NCBI GenBank assembly: GCA_024742875.1
Contig: JANSXP010000008.1
Coordinates: 1 to 64,000, forward strand
Origin: Planctomycetaceae bacterium
GTDB taxonomy: Bacteria; Planctomycetota; Planctomycetia; Planctomycetales; Planctomycetaceae
Direction: 5' to 3'
DNA: 64,000 nt
Positions 8,617-18,045 of this stretch are shown piece after piece. Position 1 is the first letter of the stretch, and every line of letters begins with the position of its first letter. Below the pieces are notes generated by a model, which saw only the letters and a program-made list of their open reading frames with translations, did not search any database and was not told the DNA's origin. The position numbers and the translations under genes are program-made.

Positions 8617-9549
8617 ATGCGTTCAGATCTCATCAGCCTCAACTGCCAGCGAAACCAGGAAACCGCCGGACTGGCGGACAGCTACGCCAGCCATCGCGAA
8701 CATGTCATGCGGCTGGTCAAAGCCACGGTCAGTCAGCTGTCACCGGACACGGGAAAGTGTTCCTCCGTTGTCCTGCTCGGTTCCGGTAACTGCCACGATG
8801 TGGACCTGACGCAACTGGCGGAGCTGTTTGATGCCATCCACATGGTGGATGTGGACGATATCGCTTCCCGGGAAGCAGTCGCTGTCAGCGGGGTCGATGA
8901 GTCACAGGTGACGTTCCATGCCCCGCAGGATATCGCTGAACCGCTGATGTCGCTGACGAGTCGCGACTTTGAACCTGAGGAAGAGAATCGGGAACACTGC
9001 ATCAACGTCCTGCAGGCGCTGTCGTCAGAAAACGGCGTGGCAGACGTTCCGGAAGCGGACGTTGTGCTGAGTCTTTGCGTCTACACCCAGCTGGTGGATT
9101 CGCTGGCCCATATCGTTCATCGCGAACACCCGGCGTTTCAAAACGCCCTGAAGGCCGTGCGCATTGGTCATCTGCGTCGGCTGGTCAGCATGCTGCGAAC
9201 CGGCGGCGTGGCCATTTTTGTCACCGACGTGGTCTCGTCGCTGACGGCACCGGAACTGAATTCTGCAACAGAAGACTCCCTGCCAGACATCATTCGTGAT
9301 CTGGTGAGCAAACAGAATTTTTTCACCGGCACCAGCCCGGCAATGGTCCTGAACGATCTGAACGTGCTGTCGCGTCTGCCCAGTGGGCCGGAGACGGTTC
9401 ACACCATTGACCCCTGGATTTGGAATCTCGCTGATCGCCGGTATGCCGTTTACGCTCTGCGGATTCAAAAACGCATTCCGCTGCCGGAGGTGGAAATGCC
9501 GGCAGAAGAATTCGACCAGCAGCAGCCCGGGACTTCGCCCCCTCAGTAA
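8617..9549 (+). CDS. Putative SAM-dependent methyltransferase-like protein
   Basis: 310 aa from the ATG preceded by GGAAG at five bases. The same frame stays open about 600 bp further upstream, but that part has no protein character. A Rossmann-like SAM motif, VVLLGSGNCHDVDL, occurs near residue 50. The expected acidic strand end IHMVDVDD follows, then VPEADVVLSLCVYTQLVD, a motif IV/V-like region. The SAM-binding fold is moderately supported, but no substrate-specific motif was recognised. The gene is followed 29 bp later by the DUF3052 gene on the same strand, so co-transcription is likely. Confidence 0.65.
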   Translation: MRSDLISLNCQRNQETAGLADSYASHREHVMRLVKATVSQLSPDTGKCSSVVLLGSGNCHDVDLTQLAELFDAIHMVDVDDIASREAVAVSGVDESQVTFHAPQDIAEPLMSLTSRDFEPEEENREHCINVLQALSSENGVADVPEADVVLSLCVYTQLVDSLAHIVHREHPAFQNALKAVRIGHLRRLVSMLRTGGVAIFVTDVVSSLTAPELNSATEDSLPDIIRDLVSKQNFFTGTSPAMVLNDLNVLSRLPSGPETVHTIDPWIWNLADRRYAVYALRIQKRIPLPEVEMPAEEFDQQQPGTSPPQ

Positions 9550-9578
9550 TCGTCAGCGTCTTCCATGGACAAACTCTT

Positions 9579-9992
9579 ATGTCAGACACAGCCGGATACT
9601 CAGGCACGCCACTGAGCAAAAAGCTGGGCATCAAGGCAGGCTTTCGCCTGAAAACGAAGAACGCGCCGGCCGATTATCCGGCGCTCATCGCCCCGCTGCC
9701 GGACAGCGTCACCCTGTCATCGCGGCTGCGCAGCGGCGTCGATCTATGGCACCTGTTTACGGTATCACGAACAGAACTGGAGCGCGTCCTTGCCATGGCG
9801 CAACGTCAGATCCGACGCGACGGAATGATCTGGGTCTCGTGGCCCAAAAAGGCGTCAAAGGTCCCCACGGATGTCACCGAAGACGTGATCCGTGAGGTTT
9901 GCCTGCCGATGGGGCTGGTCGACGTGAAAGTGTGCGCTGTGGACGCAACGTGGTCCGGATTAAAACTGGTCATCCGCAAAGAGCTGCGTTAG
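9579..9992 (+). CDS. DUF3052 family protein
   Basis: 137 aa. Its order of conserved segments matches DUF3052: the N-terminal GYSGTPLSKKLGIKAG, a central VDLWHLFTVSRTELE, MIWVSWPKKASKVPTDVTED, and the terminal CAVDATWSGLKLVIRK. The length is typical. This small cytoplasmic family has no established biochemical function. It sits 29 bp downstream of the putative methyltransferase gene and ends about 110 bp before the convergent mqnE. Confidence 0.85.
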   Translation: MSDTAGYSGTPLSKKLGIKAGFRLKTKNAPADYPALIAPLPDSVTLSSRLRSGVDLWHLFTVSRTELERVLAMAQRQIRRDGMIWVSWPKKASKVPTDVTEDVIREVCLPMGLVDVKVCAVDATWSGLKLVIRKELR

Positions 9993-10099
9993 CGTCACTC
10001 TGATCTTCCCCCGCTCATCGCGGCCGTCGCCTGTGCGCTACAGAAAGCGGCCTGCGGACTGTGAAGAAAATCGACGCGCAGATGACCGGACCGCGCACG

Positions 10100-11233
10100 T
10101 CACGGGGCTGCAGTCAGCGGCTCGCCGAGAGTCCAGCTGGCTCCCTCACGAATGACCTCCCGGTACAGAGTGTCGCGTTCGACCGGCTCGCGTCCGGCTT
10201 CACGAATCAGCTGGTGCAGCTGATCGACCGTCTTGCCTTCCGGGGTTTCCGCTCCGGCGTCATGGTAGATGAGTTCGTGAACCACAGTGCCGTCAATATC
10301 GTCGGCCCCGTAGCTGAGCGCCAGTTGAGCCGTCTGTTCGCCCAGCATAATCCAGTAAGCTTTGACGTGGTCAAAGTTATCCAGCATCAGTCGGGAGACC
10401 GCAATTGTCCGTAAATCCACCAGACCATCCGGCTTCTCGATGTGATCCAGTTCCGTGTTGTCGGGGTGGAATGCCAGCGGAATGACGGTCTGGAATCCGC
10501 CAGTTTCATCCTGCAGAGTCCGCAATCGAATCAAATGATCGATTCGATGCTCGGCCTGTTCGATGTGGCCATACAGCATGGTGGCGTTGGATCGCAGTCC
10601 CAGTTCATGGGCCGTCCGATGCACGTCAAACCAGACCTCAGAGTTGGCTTTGTGCTCGCACAGCTGCTTGCGAATTTCTTCGTCAAAGATCTCGGCCCCA
10701 CCGCCGGGCATGCTTCCCAGACCGGCCTCAATCAGCTGCTCCATGACCCAGCGAATCGACTTTTTGGTGATCGAACTGAACCAGCTGATTTCGACGGGTG
10801 TCCAGGCCTTAATGTGAATCTCGGGGCACGTTTCGTGGATCGTGCGTACTACGTCCAGATACCAGTCAAACTTTTTCTTGTGGTGCAAACCACCGACCAC
10901 GTGAATCTCCGTGGCCCCCGCCGCGCGACCTTCGAGAGCCCGCTCGCGGATCATCGGCTCGTCGAACGTGTAGGCTTTTTCATCCCGCAGGTTGGCGCGA
11001 AACGCACAAAACCGACACCGATAAACACAAACGTTCGTGGGGTTCAGGTGAATGTTGGTGTTGTAGTACGCCGCGTTGCCGTTCTTGCGTTCCCGAACAA
11101 AGTTGGCCAGGTGGCCCAGCGTATGCAGGTCGGCAGACTGCTCAAGATACAATCCGTCTTCGAACGTCAGGCGTTCGCCAGCGTAGACTTTGTCGGCAAT
11201 TGTTTGCAGTGGAGAAGCAAGGGTCTGAAACAT
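10100..11233 (-). CDS. mqnE: Aminofutalosine synthase MqnE (radical SAM)
   Basis: 377 aa. The radical-SAM cluster motif CVYRCRFC lies in NPTNVCVYRCRFCAFRA near residue 70, as in MqnE of the futalosine pathway. MqnE joins 3-(1-carboxyvinyloxy)benzoate with SAM to give 6-amino-6-deoxyfutalosine, the second step of the menaquinone route. Other family landmarks are GGLHHKKKFDWYLD, MPGGGAEIFDE and the C-terminal LIREAGREPVERDTLY. MqnC has a similar core, but the overall pattern favours MqnE. It follows the prenyltransferase gene by 24 bp and is probably co-transcribed with it. The other mqn genes are not in the window. Confidence 0.9.
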   Translation of the reverse strand: MFQTLASPLQTIADKVYAGERLTFEDGLYLEQSADLHTLGHLANFVRERKNGNAAYYNTNIHLNPTNVCVYRCRFCAFRANLRDEKAYTFDEPMIRERALEGRAAGATEIHVVGGLHHKKKFDWYLDVVRTIHETCPEIHIKAWTPVEISWFSSITKKSIRWVMEQLIEAGLGSMPGGGAEIFDEEIRKQLCEHKANSEVWFDVHRTAHELGLRSNATMLYGHIEQAEHRIDHLIRLRTLQDETGGFQTVIPLAFHPDNTELDHIEKPDGLVDLRTIAVSRLMLDNFDHVKAYWIMLGEQTAQLALSYGADDIDGTVVHELIYHDAGAETPEGKTVDQLHQLIREAGREPVERDTLYREVIREGASWTLGEPLTAAP

Positions 11234-11257
11234 GGTGAGGGTCCGGAATATTCCGTT

Positions 11258-12133
11258 TCAGGACTGTCGCAGCCAGACGTCCAGACATCCAATAATCAGG
11301 ATGCCAAAACTGACGATGGCGTTGACGTTGAAGAAAGCAATGTTGACACGTTTGAGGTCATCGGGACGAACCAGCCAGTGCTGATACATCAGCAGTCCGC
11401 TGATCACCACCACACCCACCAGAAAGACGGTTCCCAGGCCGGCCAGCAGCCACAGCAGGAACAGCATCACGACGGTGAGCGTGTGGCTGAGAAATGCGAT
11501 CCGCAGCGCACCGGCAATACCAAAGCGTGCGGGAATACTGTGCAGCCGTCGCTGCTGGTCAAAGTCGGCGTCCTGACAGGCGTAGATAATGTCGAAACCG
11601 CCAACCCAAAAGAAAATCACGCCCGCCAGCAGTGTCGGGGTCAGAGCAAATTCGTCACGCACAGCAATCCAGGCGGCGATGGGAGACATCATCAGCGCGG
11701 CCGAAAGCCAGTAATGACACAGCGACGTCCACCGCTTCGCATAGCTGTAACCCAGCAGGAACAGGAGCACCGGAACAGACAGCACGATGGGCAGTTGCTT
11801 TGGCAGAAAAATGAGCGTTGAAGCGACGAACCCGAGACTGGTGAGCACGGTGAAAATCGTGACCGCACGAACCGAAAGCAGGCCCGCAGGAATGTGCCGC
11901 ACAGCGGTACGCGGGTTAGCAGCATCGACATCGCGGTCCACCAGCCGATTAAACGCCATGGCGGCAGATCGAGCAAACACCATACACAGCAGAATGCCAA
12001 CAGCATCACGAACCCGAAACTCCGTGCCCGGCTGCCCCCACGCGAGCACGGCCGCCAGTGCTGCGAAGGGCAGGGCGAAGATTGTGTGACTGAAACGAAT
12101 CAGCTCAAGAAAGTGCTGGACTTTTTGTTTCAC
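11258..12133 (-). CDS. mqnP: UbiA-family prenyltransferase, likely MqnP
   Basis: 291 aa from a GTG start, with about eight or nine hydrophobic membrane segments. The two Asp-rich prenyl-diphosphate motifs of UbiA enzymes are present: NRLVDRDVD near residue 62 and DADFDQQRR near residue 190. The first motif with the flanking NPRTAVRHIPAG matches the bacterial 4-hydroxybenzoate-polyprenyltransferase-like group that includes MqnP, which attaches the polyprenyl chain in the futalosine pathway. Its position directly upstream of mqnE makes menaquinone prenylation the best call. The membrane location is clear; the exact aromatic acceptor is inferred from context. Confidence 0.85.
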   Translation of the reverse strand: MKQKVQHFLELIRFSHTIFALPFAALAAVLAWGQPGTEFRVRDAVGILLCMVFARSAAMAFNRLVDRDVDAANPRTAVRHIPAGLLSVRAVTIFTVLTSLGFVASTLIFLPKQLPIVLSVPVLLFLLGYSYAKRWTSLCHYWLSAALMMSPIAAWIAVRDEFALTPTLLAGVIFFWVGGFDIIYACQDADFDQQRRLHSIPARFGIAGALRIAFLSHTLTVVMLFLLWLLAGLGTVFLVGVVVISGLLMYQHWLVRPDDLKRVNIAFFNVNAIVSFGILIIGCLDVWLRQS

Positions 12134-12273
12134 AGCTTGGGACCGTTAGTGTGAGTGTCAGCCGCTGAACGGCTGGTTTTGGCATCTGGTTGGCGACTGG
12201 TGAGCCAGTCCGGTTTGGCTGCCCGGAGGGTGTCTGTATGGGGGAGTCTTTCAGATGACCGTTTAACCGCCGC

Positions 12274-13326
12274 TCACCCGCCAATATAACGAGAATATAG
12301 CGCCTTCGCAGCCGCAGGATCCTCCGTCCCCTTCACGATGGCGCGACCGTCGGGAAATACGGTCATCTGCAGGGGCGAATCTTCCACGTCGACACGGACC
12401 AGAAACGCGTTTTCTGTAACGCGGCCCGCAGTCGACAGCCTGTGAGAAATGTCGGCAATCAGCAGTGAAACCGGCTGTGACGGCGAAATCTGCACGGCGT
12501 TGCGACCACACAGAACCGTGGAGCCCGAACGCTGCTGCCCGCCCAGCCATAGTCGCTCGGCGTGCCGACACGCCGGGCAATCCGACCGCTCCCGCAAGCG
12601 GGAAATATCGACCTGTCGAAACGTCAGATCCCAAACATCCACAATTGTCAGTTTCAGAGGAACACATTCCTCAGGTGACTGACCGTCTGTGGCGGTGAGA
12701 ATCCTGAGGGCCATCGCCGCCTGCATCGAGGCGATGACGCCGATTGCCGGGCCCAGCACACCGGCCGTGTCACAGGTTTCGGTTGTGCCCGGTGGAGGCG
12801 GATTCTGCATCAGGCATCGCAGGCAGGCGGTGCGATGAGGAAACACGGGCATCAGCTGGCCATGGCTGCCCGTGCAGCCGGTAAAGATCCAGGGAATATT
12901 CAGTTCCAGAGCCACATCGTTGATCAGATAGCGAATCTCGAAGTTGTCGGTGCCGTCGAGAATCAGGTCACAGCCGGTGGCCAGCTCGGCAACATTCGTG
13001 TGATCCACGTCTGCCACGTGAGTCTCAATCGCAATGTCGGAATTCACTTTTCGCAGGCGTTCGCCAGCGACGACCGCTTTGGGCAGATGAGCGTTCACAT
13101 CGTCTTCCGTGAACAGCACCTGCCGCTGCAGATTGCTGATTTCCACGAAGTCCCGATCCACGATTTTTAAATGCCCAATCCCTGCGCGTGCCATGGCATC
13201 TGCCACCACACACCCCAGCGCGCCGCAGCCAACCAGCAGAACCCGAGCATCTTTCAGCTTCTGCTGGCCCGCTTCACCGATGCCGTGAAACAGCATTTGC
13301 TTTTGATACCGTGAGGAAGCGTCCAC
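12274..13326 (-). CDS. MoeB/ThiF-type E1-like adenylyltransferase
   Basis: 350 aa from GTG, chosen because GGGAG stands six bases upstream and the codon begins 2 bp after the stop of the maturase gene. The ATP-binding core is clear: VLLVGCGALG (glycine loop), VDRDFVEISNLQRQ (Arg-finger and Asp region), and DGTDNFEIRYLIND. Zinc cysteines occur as CLRC and CPAC. CDTAGVLGPAIGV matches the crossover loop of ThiF/MoeB. The last 85 residues (CGRNAVQI..., ending DGRAIVKGTEDPAAAKALYSRY) form a tail seen in a ThiF-like subgroup. Such enzymes adenylate the C-terminal Gly-Gly of sulfur-carrier proteins (ThiS or MoaD). Which carrier is used here is unknown; no carrier gene is adjacent. Confidence 0.85.
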   Translation of the reverse strand: MDASSRYQKQMLFHGIGEAGQQKLKDARVLLVGCGALGCVVADAMARAGIGHLKIVDRDFVEISNLQRQVLFTEDDVNAHLPKAVVAGERLRKVNSDIAIETHVADVDHTNVAELATGCDLILDGTDNFEIRYLINDVALELNIPWIFTGCTGSHGQLMPVFPHRTACLRCLMQNPPPPGTTETCDTAGVLGPAIGVIASMQAAMALRILTATDGQSPEECVPLKLTIVDVWDLTFRQVDISRLRERSDCPACRHAERLWLGGQQRSGSTVLCGRNAVQISPSQPVSLLIADISHRLSTAGRVTENAFLVRVDVEDSPLQMTVFPDGRAIVKGTEDPAAAKALYSRYIGG

Positions 13327-13328
13327 CT

Positions 13329-14669
13329 TCAGCTCCCGTTTTTCTGACAGCACGATTTGAATTTCCGACCGGATCCGCACGGACAGGGGTCATTACGACC
13401 AGGCGTGTGCTTCCCTCGGGCAGCCTCCATAATCAGCGCCGGAGATCGCCGCTGTTTCAGCAGCTGTGCCATCTTCTGCATCGGGCCATCAATGTGATTA
13501 AAGAACGCCCGATAACCAGCGCACAGATAGTTTAGCCCCTCCGCGCCATCGGGAGTCATCAGGAAGCGATTCTTCGGACATTCCCCATTGCACGCATGCC
13601 GCACTTCGCAGTCCAGGCAGTACTGCGGCAGCGTTTCCAGCTTGGCGTCCCCGAAGGCCTGCTGCTGCCCCGAGTTCACCAGTTCTTCCAGCGGAATCAC
13701 ATTCACGTTGCCCAGCAGATGTTCGGGCTCGACAAAATGATCGCAGCTGTAAACATCTCCGTTGTGCTCCATCGCCAAAGCGCGGCCACACGTCCGCCGA
13801 AACACACACAGGGACGGCTCGACCCCCACCCACGCACTCAGCGCCTGATCAAAGATCTGCACAAACACGCGACCGACGTCACGCTGCACCCATTCGTCAA
13901 ACACGTCAATCAGAAACTGCCCAAACTGCTCGGGCAGCACACTGCGAGAGCTGACGGCGGACTGGGCCTTGTCGAATGCTGTGAAACCAGTCAACGGAGC
14001 ATCCGTTTCTGCGTGACGACCGATGCCCTGCTTTTCCACAATCGGAATGAACTGCACATAGCGACAGCCGGCATCACGCAGGTAGCGGTAGATGCGGCCG
14101 CCGTGAGCTCCGTTGTGGCGATTGACGACGACCAGGGCGTTGTATTCCACGCCAAACTTGCGCAGCTTTCGCATCGCGGCCATCACTCGGGAATGACTGC
14201 CTGCCCCCTGATGATCCACCCGGAACTCATCATGGAGGTCGGCCGGCCCGTCGATCGACAGGCCAATCAGAAATCGATGCTTCAGAAAAAAGCGACACCA
14301 ATCGTCATCCAGCAGCACGCCGTTGGTCTGCAGCGTATTGCTGATGGACATCCCGCGACGCTCGTGCTTCTGCTGAATCTCAACGCAGCGCTCGAAAAAA
14401 TCCAGTCCCAGCAGCGTTGGCTCTCCTCCCTGCCACGCAAACGTAATTTCCGACGTACCAGGCGGCTGAGAGCGGATGTACTGGGCGATGTAAGACTCCA
14501 GACAATCGTCGGTCATCTTCCATTTATTGCCCCTGGGGTACAGTTCCTCTTTGTGAAGGTAGTAGCAGTAAGTGCAGTCCAGGTTGCAGATCGGACCGAT
14601 CGGCTTGGTCATGACATGAAACGGCTGATCGGTGAAGGCCGTGCCGGCATCCGTGAGCTCTGTGTTCAT
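13329..14669 (-). CDS. Anaerobic sulfatase maturase (radical SAM/SPASM) with SEC-C tail
   Basis: 446 aa. The radical-SAM motif CNLDCTYC (in PIGPICNLDCTYCYYL) sits near residue 33. Next come the SAM-contacting AWQGGEPTLLG and the family landmark NTLQTNGVLLDD. The C-terminal half holds SPASM cluster cysteines: CGRALAMEHNGDVYSCDH, then YCLDCEVRHACNGECPKNR and LCAGYR. Enzymes of this family convert Cys or Ser to formylglycine in sulfatases without oxygen. The extreme C-terminus is a SEC-C zinc motif, DPCPCGSGRKFKSCC, which is an addition to the core. It is the upstream partner of the E1-like gene, 2 bp apart. No sulfatase lies in the window, though planctomycete genomes are sulfatase-rich. Confidence 0.92.
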   Translation of the reverse strand: MNTELTDAGTAFTDQPFHVMTKPIGPICNLDCTYCYYLHKEELYPRGNKWKMTDDCLESYIAQYIRSQPPGTSEITFAWQGGEPTLLGLDFFERCVEIQQKHERRGMSISNTLQTNGVLLDDDWCRFFLKHRFLIGLSIDGPADLHDEFRVDHQGAGSHSRVMAAMRKLRKFGVEYNALVVVNRHNGAHGGRIYRYLRDAGCRYVQFIPIVEKQGIGRHAETDAPLTGFTAFDKAQSAVSSRSVLPEQFGQFLIDVFDEWVQRDVGRVFVQIFDQALSAWVGVEPSLCVFRRTCGRALAMEHNGDVYSCDHFVEPEHLLGNVNVIPLEELVNSGQQQAFGDAKLETLPQYCLDCEVRHACNGECPKNRFLMTPDGAEGLNYLCAGYRAFFNHIDGPMQKMAQLLKQRRSPALIMEAARGKHTPGRNDPCPCGSGRKFKSCCQKNGS

Positions 14670-14985
14670 GCGAACAAATCTTTTCTAAGTGCGCAAATCC
14701 GGTTCGGCTCAAAGCAGCCTTTGATGCACTGAAACGGCGCCGATCCCAGCCTTTTCGTGTTGGGGCCAAGTTTACCGACGGGGTCTCGGTTTGCAGGTCG
14801 GCAGCAATGAGGAACACAGAATTCCCGAAAGTTGCGGACACTCGGAAACGATCGCCTGCCGCATGGAGAGCACGTAAAGCCCACTCCCCGATGGATGCAA
14901 ATTGCGGTTCCGCGCACCCGACGGTAAACTCGCGTCCCCTCCCTGAATTCGTCCACTGCCAACTCACGTCTCAGTACGGCCCACC
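14670..14985. other. Divergent intergenic region
   Basis: 316 bp between the maturase (leftward) and the PSCyt gene (rightward). It should hold both promoters. No convincing ORF, hairpin or strong -35/-10 pair was found. Confidence 0.5.
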
Positions 14986-17900
14986 ATGCTTCGTTTTGGA
15001 CTTTTGATTCTGCTTCTGGCCTGTCCGGCCACTTTCGCCGACGATCCTCAGTTTGCGCGAGACATTCTGCCGACGCTCTCGGAAAACTGTTTTTTCTGCC
15101 ACGGTCCCGATGAAGAAAACCGCAGCGCAGATCTGCGTCTGGACACCGAGGACGGTTTTGCGGCTGCCTTTGATGCAGCGGATCCGGAAAACAGCGAAAT
15201 CCTGTTTCGTGTTCTCTCCGACGATCCGGACATCGCAATGCCCCCGCCAGACTCCAATCGAAAGCTCACAGGAAAGCAGAAACAGGATTTGCAGAACTGG
15301 GTAAAAAGCGGAGCGGCCTGGGGCAAACACTGGTCGTTCGAGCGGCTCACACAACCGTCGGTGCCCCAGCCTTCATTCACAGAATTCCCCGTTCACAACC
15401 CCATCGACGCATTCGTACAGCGCAAGCTGAAAGCCAAAGGGCTGCGTCCGTCCGACGCGGCCCGGCGTTCGACGCTGCTGCGACGTCTGCATCTGGATCT
15501 GACAGGTCTGCCGCCTGCACCGGACACCGTGGAGCGGTTTCTCAGGGACCAGCGTCCAGATGCTTACGAACGTATGGTTGACCAGTTGCTGGCCTCCCCC
15601 GCCTTCGGAGAGCGCATGGCGTGGGACTGGCTGGATGCGGCGCGATACGCGGACTCCAACGGCTATCAGGGAGATCGGGAACGCACCATGTGGCCGTGGC
15701 GGGACTGGGTGGTTGACGCCTTTAACAACAACATGCCATTCTCACAGTTCACCACACTGCAACTGGCCGGAGACCTGCTGCCGAATGCCACGGCGGAACA
15801 GAAACTGGCGACCGGCTTCTGTCGCAATCATGCCATCAACGGAGAAGGGGGCCGCATTCCGGAAGAGAATCGCGTCGATTACGTGATGGATATGAGCGAA
15901 ACCATGGGGACCGTCTGGCTGGGTCTGACGCTCAACTGCTGTCGCTGTCACGATCACAAATACGATCCGCTGACGCAAAACGAGTATTATCAGTTCTACG
16001 CGTTCTTCAATCAGACTCCGGTGACTGGCGGAGGGGGTGATCCGCAAACGGCGCCCAGCATGTCGGTCATGAGCGATGCGAGTCTTGAGCGGACCAAGAG
16101 CCTGCGGCAACAACTGGCACGCCTGAAGCAGCAACTGCAGCAAACGCGTGCATCCGCACTGTCCAGCCAGACGGCATGGGAAGACTCTCTGCGGGCCCGC
16201 ACGAACGCCAGTATCTGGACGTCGCTGCAACCCACGGCAGCGGATGCCCGTCATCAGTCACTAAAAGTACTCAACGATCGCTCTGTCCTGGCGGCAGGCA
16301 GCAACCCGGTCAACGACACGTATACGCTGGTTTACGAGCCGCCGGCAGGGACCGTTGCCGCAATACGCCTCGAAGCGCTGCGACACGAATCAATGACGAA
16401 AAATGGACTGGCTCGATCTGACAGCGGCAATTTTGTCCTCACGGAAATGGAATGCAGCGTTGTCCGGGATGACAGTTCATCATCGGTGCCAATTGCAACG
16501 GCGGCGGCCAGCTATGAGCAGAATGGCTGGAAAGTGGCGACGTCTTTCGACGGCAATTCCAGAACCGGCTGGGCTGTCTATGAAGGACGGCCGATCGACC
16601 GGACACATGCGGCCGTCTTTCGTTTTCGCGATCCGGTCAGCATTCAGCAGGGCGATCAGCTGAAGATCGTGCTGCGACACGACTCCGTGCATCGGTACCA
16701 CAATCTGGGAAGGTTTCGGATCGCTGTCACATCACGCCCGGACGCCGATCTGTCCGGTGACGACGCCGCACTGCTGGCCAAACTGCAGATTGCCCCCGAC
16801 AAACGCAGTGATCAGGATCGGCAGGAAATCGAGCAGGCGCTGCTGGCCGCTGACCCCGCCTGGGCTTCGCTCTCGGGCAAACAGACTCAGGCTCAGCAGG
16901 AACTGGAGAGCATTTCCAGGCGAGCGCCCCGGGTCATGATCATGCAGGATCGGCCAGACTGGCGGCCCACATTTGTGTTGAATCGCGGTTTGTACAATGA
17001 CGTGACCGATCGCGAAGTCAGCACGATCACCCCCGCAAGCCTGCCGCCGCTGAAAACAGAAAGCCCACGCGCAAATCGACTGGATCTGGCCCGCTGGCTG
17101 ATCAGCGACGAAAACCCACTGACTGCCCGTGTCACCGTCAATCGCTTCTGGGCACAGTTTTTTGGCATTGGGCTGGTGAAGACCATCGAAGACTTCGGCG
17201 TTCAGGCCGAGTATCCGGAGTATCGCGAGCTGCTGGACTGGATGGCGGCCGATTTCCGCACACACAACTGGGACATCAAGCGGCTGGTACGACAGATCGT
17301 CACCAGTCACACCTACCGGCAGTCCTCTGTTGTGCGTGATTCACAGCTGCAGGATGGCGATGGCCAAACGCTGAACCTCGCCCAGGTGGATCCGGACAAC
17401 CGACTGCTGGCGCGCGGCAGTCGCTATCGGATGCCTTCCTGGATGATCCGTGACCACGCGCTGGCGGTTTCCGGCCTGCTGAATCGTCAGATCGGCGGAG
17501 CGCCCGTCAACACCTACCAACCAGCCGGTGTGTGGGAAGAGGCCACATTTGGCAAAAAGAAATACACCCAGGACACTGGCGACAAACTTTACCGTCGCAG
17601 CCTGTACATCTTCTGGCGGCGGATCGTGGCACCCACGATGTTTTTTGACAACGCATCCCGGCAGCAGTGCACGGTGAAAACATCACGCACCAACACACCA
17701 CTGCACACGCTGCTGACACTCAACGAAACAACCTACGTGGAATCCGCTCGGCACCTGGCACAGCGTGTTCTGCTGGACAAAGCACTGACAACGGACGAGC
17801 GGCGGCTGCAGGCGATTTCTCTGTCGGTGCTCGGTCGGAATCTGGGCAGTGAAGAACTTCAGATTCTACTGGCGGGGCTGCAGCGTTCGCTGCGTCTTTA

Positions 17901-18045
17901 CGAAAGCGACCCAGCCGCGGCTGGTGATCTGCTGACCGTGGGTGAATCTGTCCGAAACGATTCTCTGCCGGCCGCGCGACACGCGGCGTGGGCGTCCATC
18001 TGCCTGACACTGCTCAACACCGACGAGGCTTTGACGCGTGAGTAG
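14986..18045 (+). CDS. Planctomycete cytochrome-type PSCyt1-DUF1549-DUF1553 protein
   Basis: 1019 aa. A signal peptide covers about residues 1-18 ([13 protein letters not shown]). The N-terminal PSCyt1 domain has a canonical c-heme motif CFFCH at residues 35-39. DUF1549 follows from about residue 140 ([16 protein letters not shown]), with a second CxxCH in [11 protein letters not shown] near residue 320. The middle (about 370-640) contains a helical linker and a beta-rich segment resembling a lectin or discoidin-like insert. DUF1553 ([10 protein letters not shown]..., [21 protein letters not shown]) closes the protein. It is predicted to be periplasmic or exported; the reaction is unknown. 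Unlike many relatives it is not followed by DUF1501 but by an amine oxidase that overlaps its end by 8 bp. Confidence 0.93.
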   Translation: MLRFGLLILLLACPATFADDPQFARDILPTLSENCFFCHGPDEENRSADLRLDTEDGFAAAFDAADPENSEILFRVLSDDPDIAMPPPDSNRKLTGKQKQDLQNWVKSGAAWGKHWSFERLTQPSVPQPSFTEFPVHNPIDAFVQRKLKAKGLRPSDAARRSTLLRRLHLDLTGLPPAPDTVERFLRDQRPDAYERMVDQLLASPAFGERMAWDWLDAARYADSNGYQGDRERTMWPWRDWVVDAFNNNMPFSQFTTLQLAGDLLPNATAEQKLATGFCRNHAINGEGGRIPEENRVDYVMDMSETMGTVWLGLTLNCCRCHDHKYDPLTQNEYYQFYAFFNQTPVTGGGGDPQTAPSMSVMSDASLERTKSLRQQLARLKQQLQQTRASALSSQTAWEDSLRARTNASIWTSLQPTAADARHQSLKVLNDRSVLAAGSNPVNDTYTLVYEPPAGTVAAIRLEALRHESMTKNGLARSDSGNFVLTEMECSVVRDDSSSSVPIATAAASYEQNGWKVATSFDGNSRTGWAVYEGRPIDRTHAAVFRFRDPVSIQQGDQLKIVLRHDSVHRYHNLGRFRIAVTSRPDADLSGDDAALLAKLQIAPDKRSDQDRQEIEQALLAADPAWASLSGKQTQAQQELESISRRAPRVMIMQDRPDWRPTFVLNRGLYNDVTDREVSTITPASLPPLKTESPRANRLDLARWLISDENPLTARVTVNRFWAQFFGIGLVKTIEDFGVQAEYPEYRELLDWMAADFRTHNWDIKRLVRQIVTSHTYRQSSVVRDSQLQDGDGQTLNLAQVDPDNRLLARGSRYRMPSWMIRDHALAVSGLLNRQIGGAPVNTYQPAGVWEEATFGKKKYTQDTGDKLYRRSLYIFWRRIVAPTMFFDNASRQQCTVKTSRTNTPLHTLLTLNETTYVESARHLAQRVLLDKALTTDERRLQAISLSVLGRNLGSEELQILLAGLQRSLRLYESDPAAAGDLLTVGESVRNDSLPAARHAAWASICLTLLNTDEALTRE

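Noticed and set aside
10442-11821. Plus-strand frame across mqnE and mqnP
   Set aside because: Antisense to two confidently identified genes; rich in His/Gln runs typical of shadows.
12159-12175. CAGCCG hairpin between mqnP and the E1-like gene
   Set aside because: Six-bp stem with no U-run on the minus strand; too weak for a terminator call.
16732-17310. Minus-strand frame inside the PSCyt gene
   Set aside because: Shadow of the coding strand; no start signal or domain.
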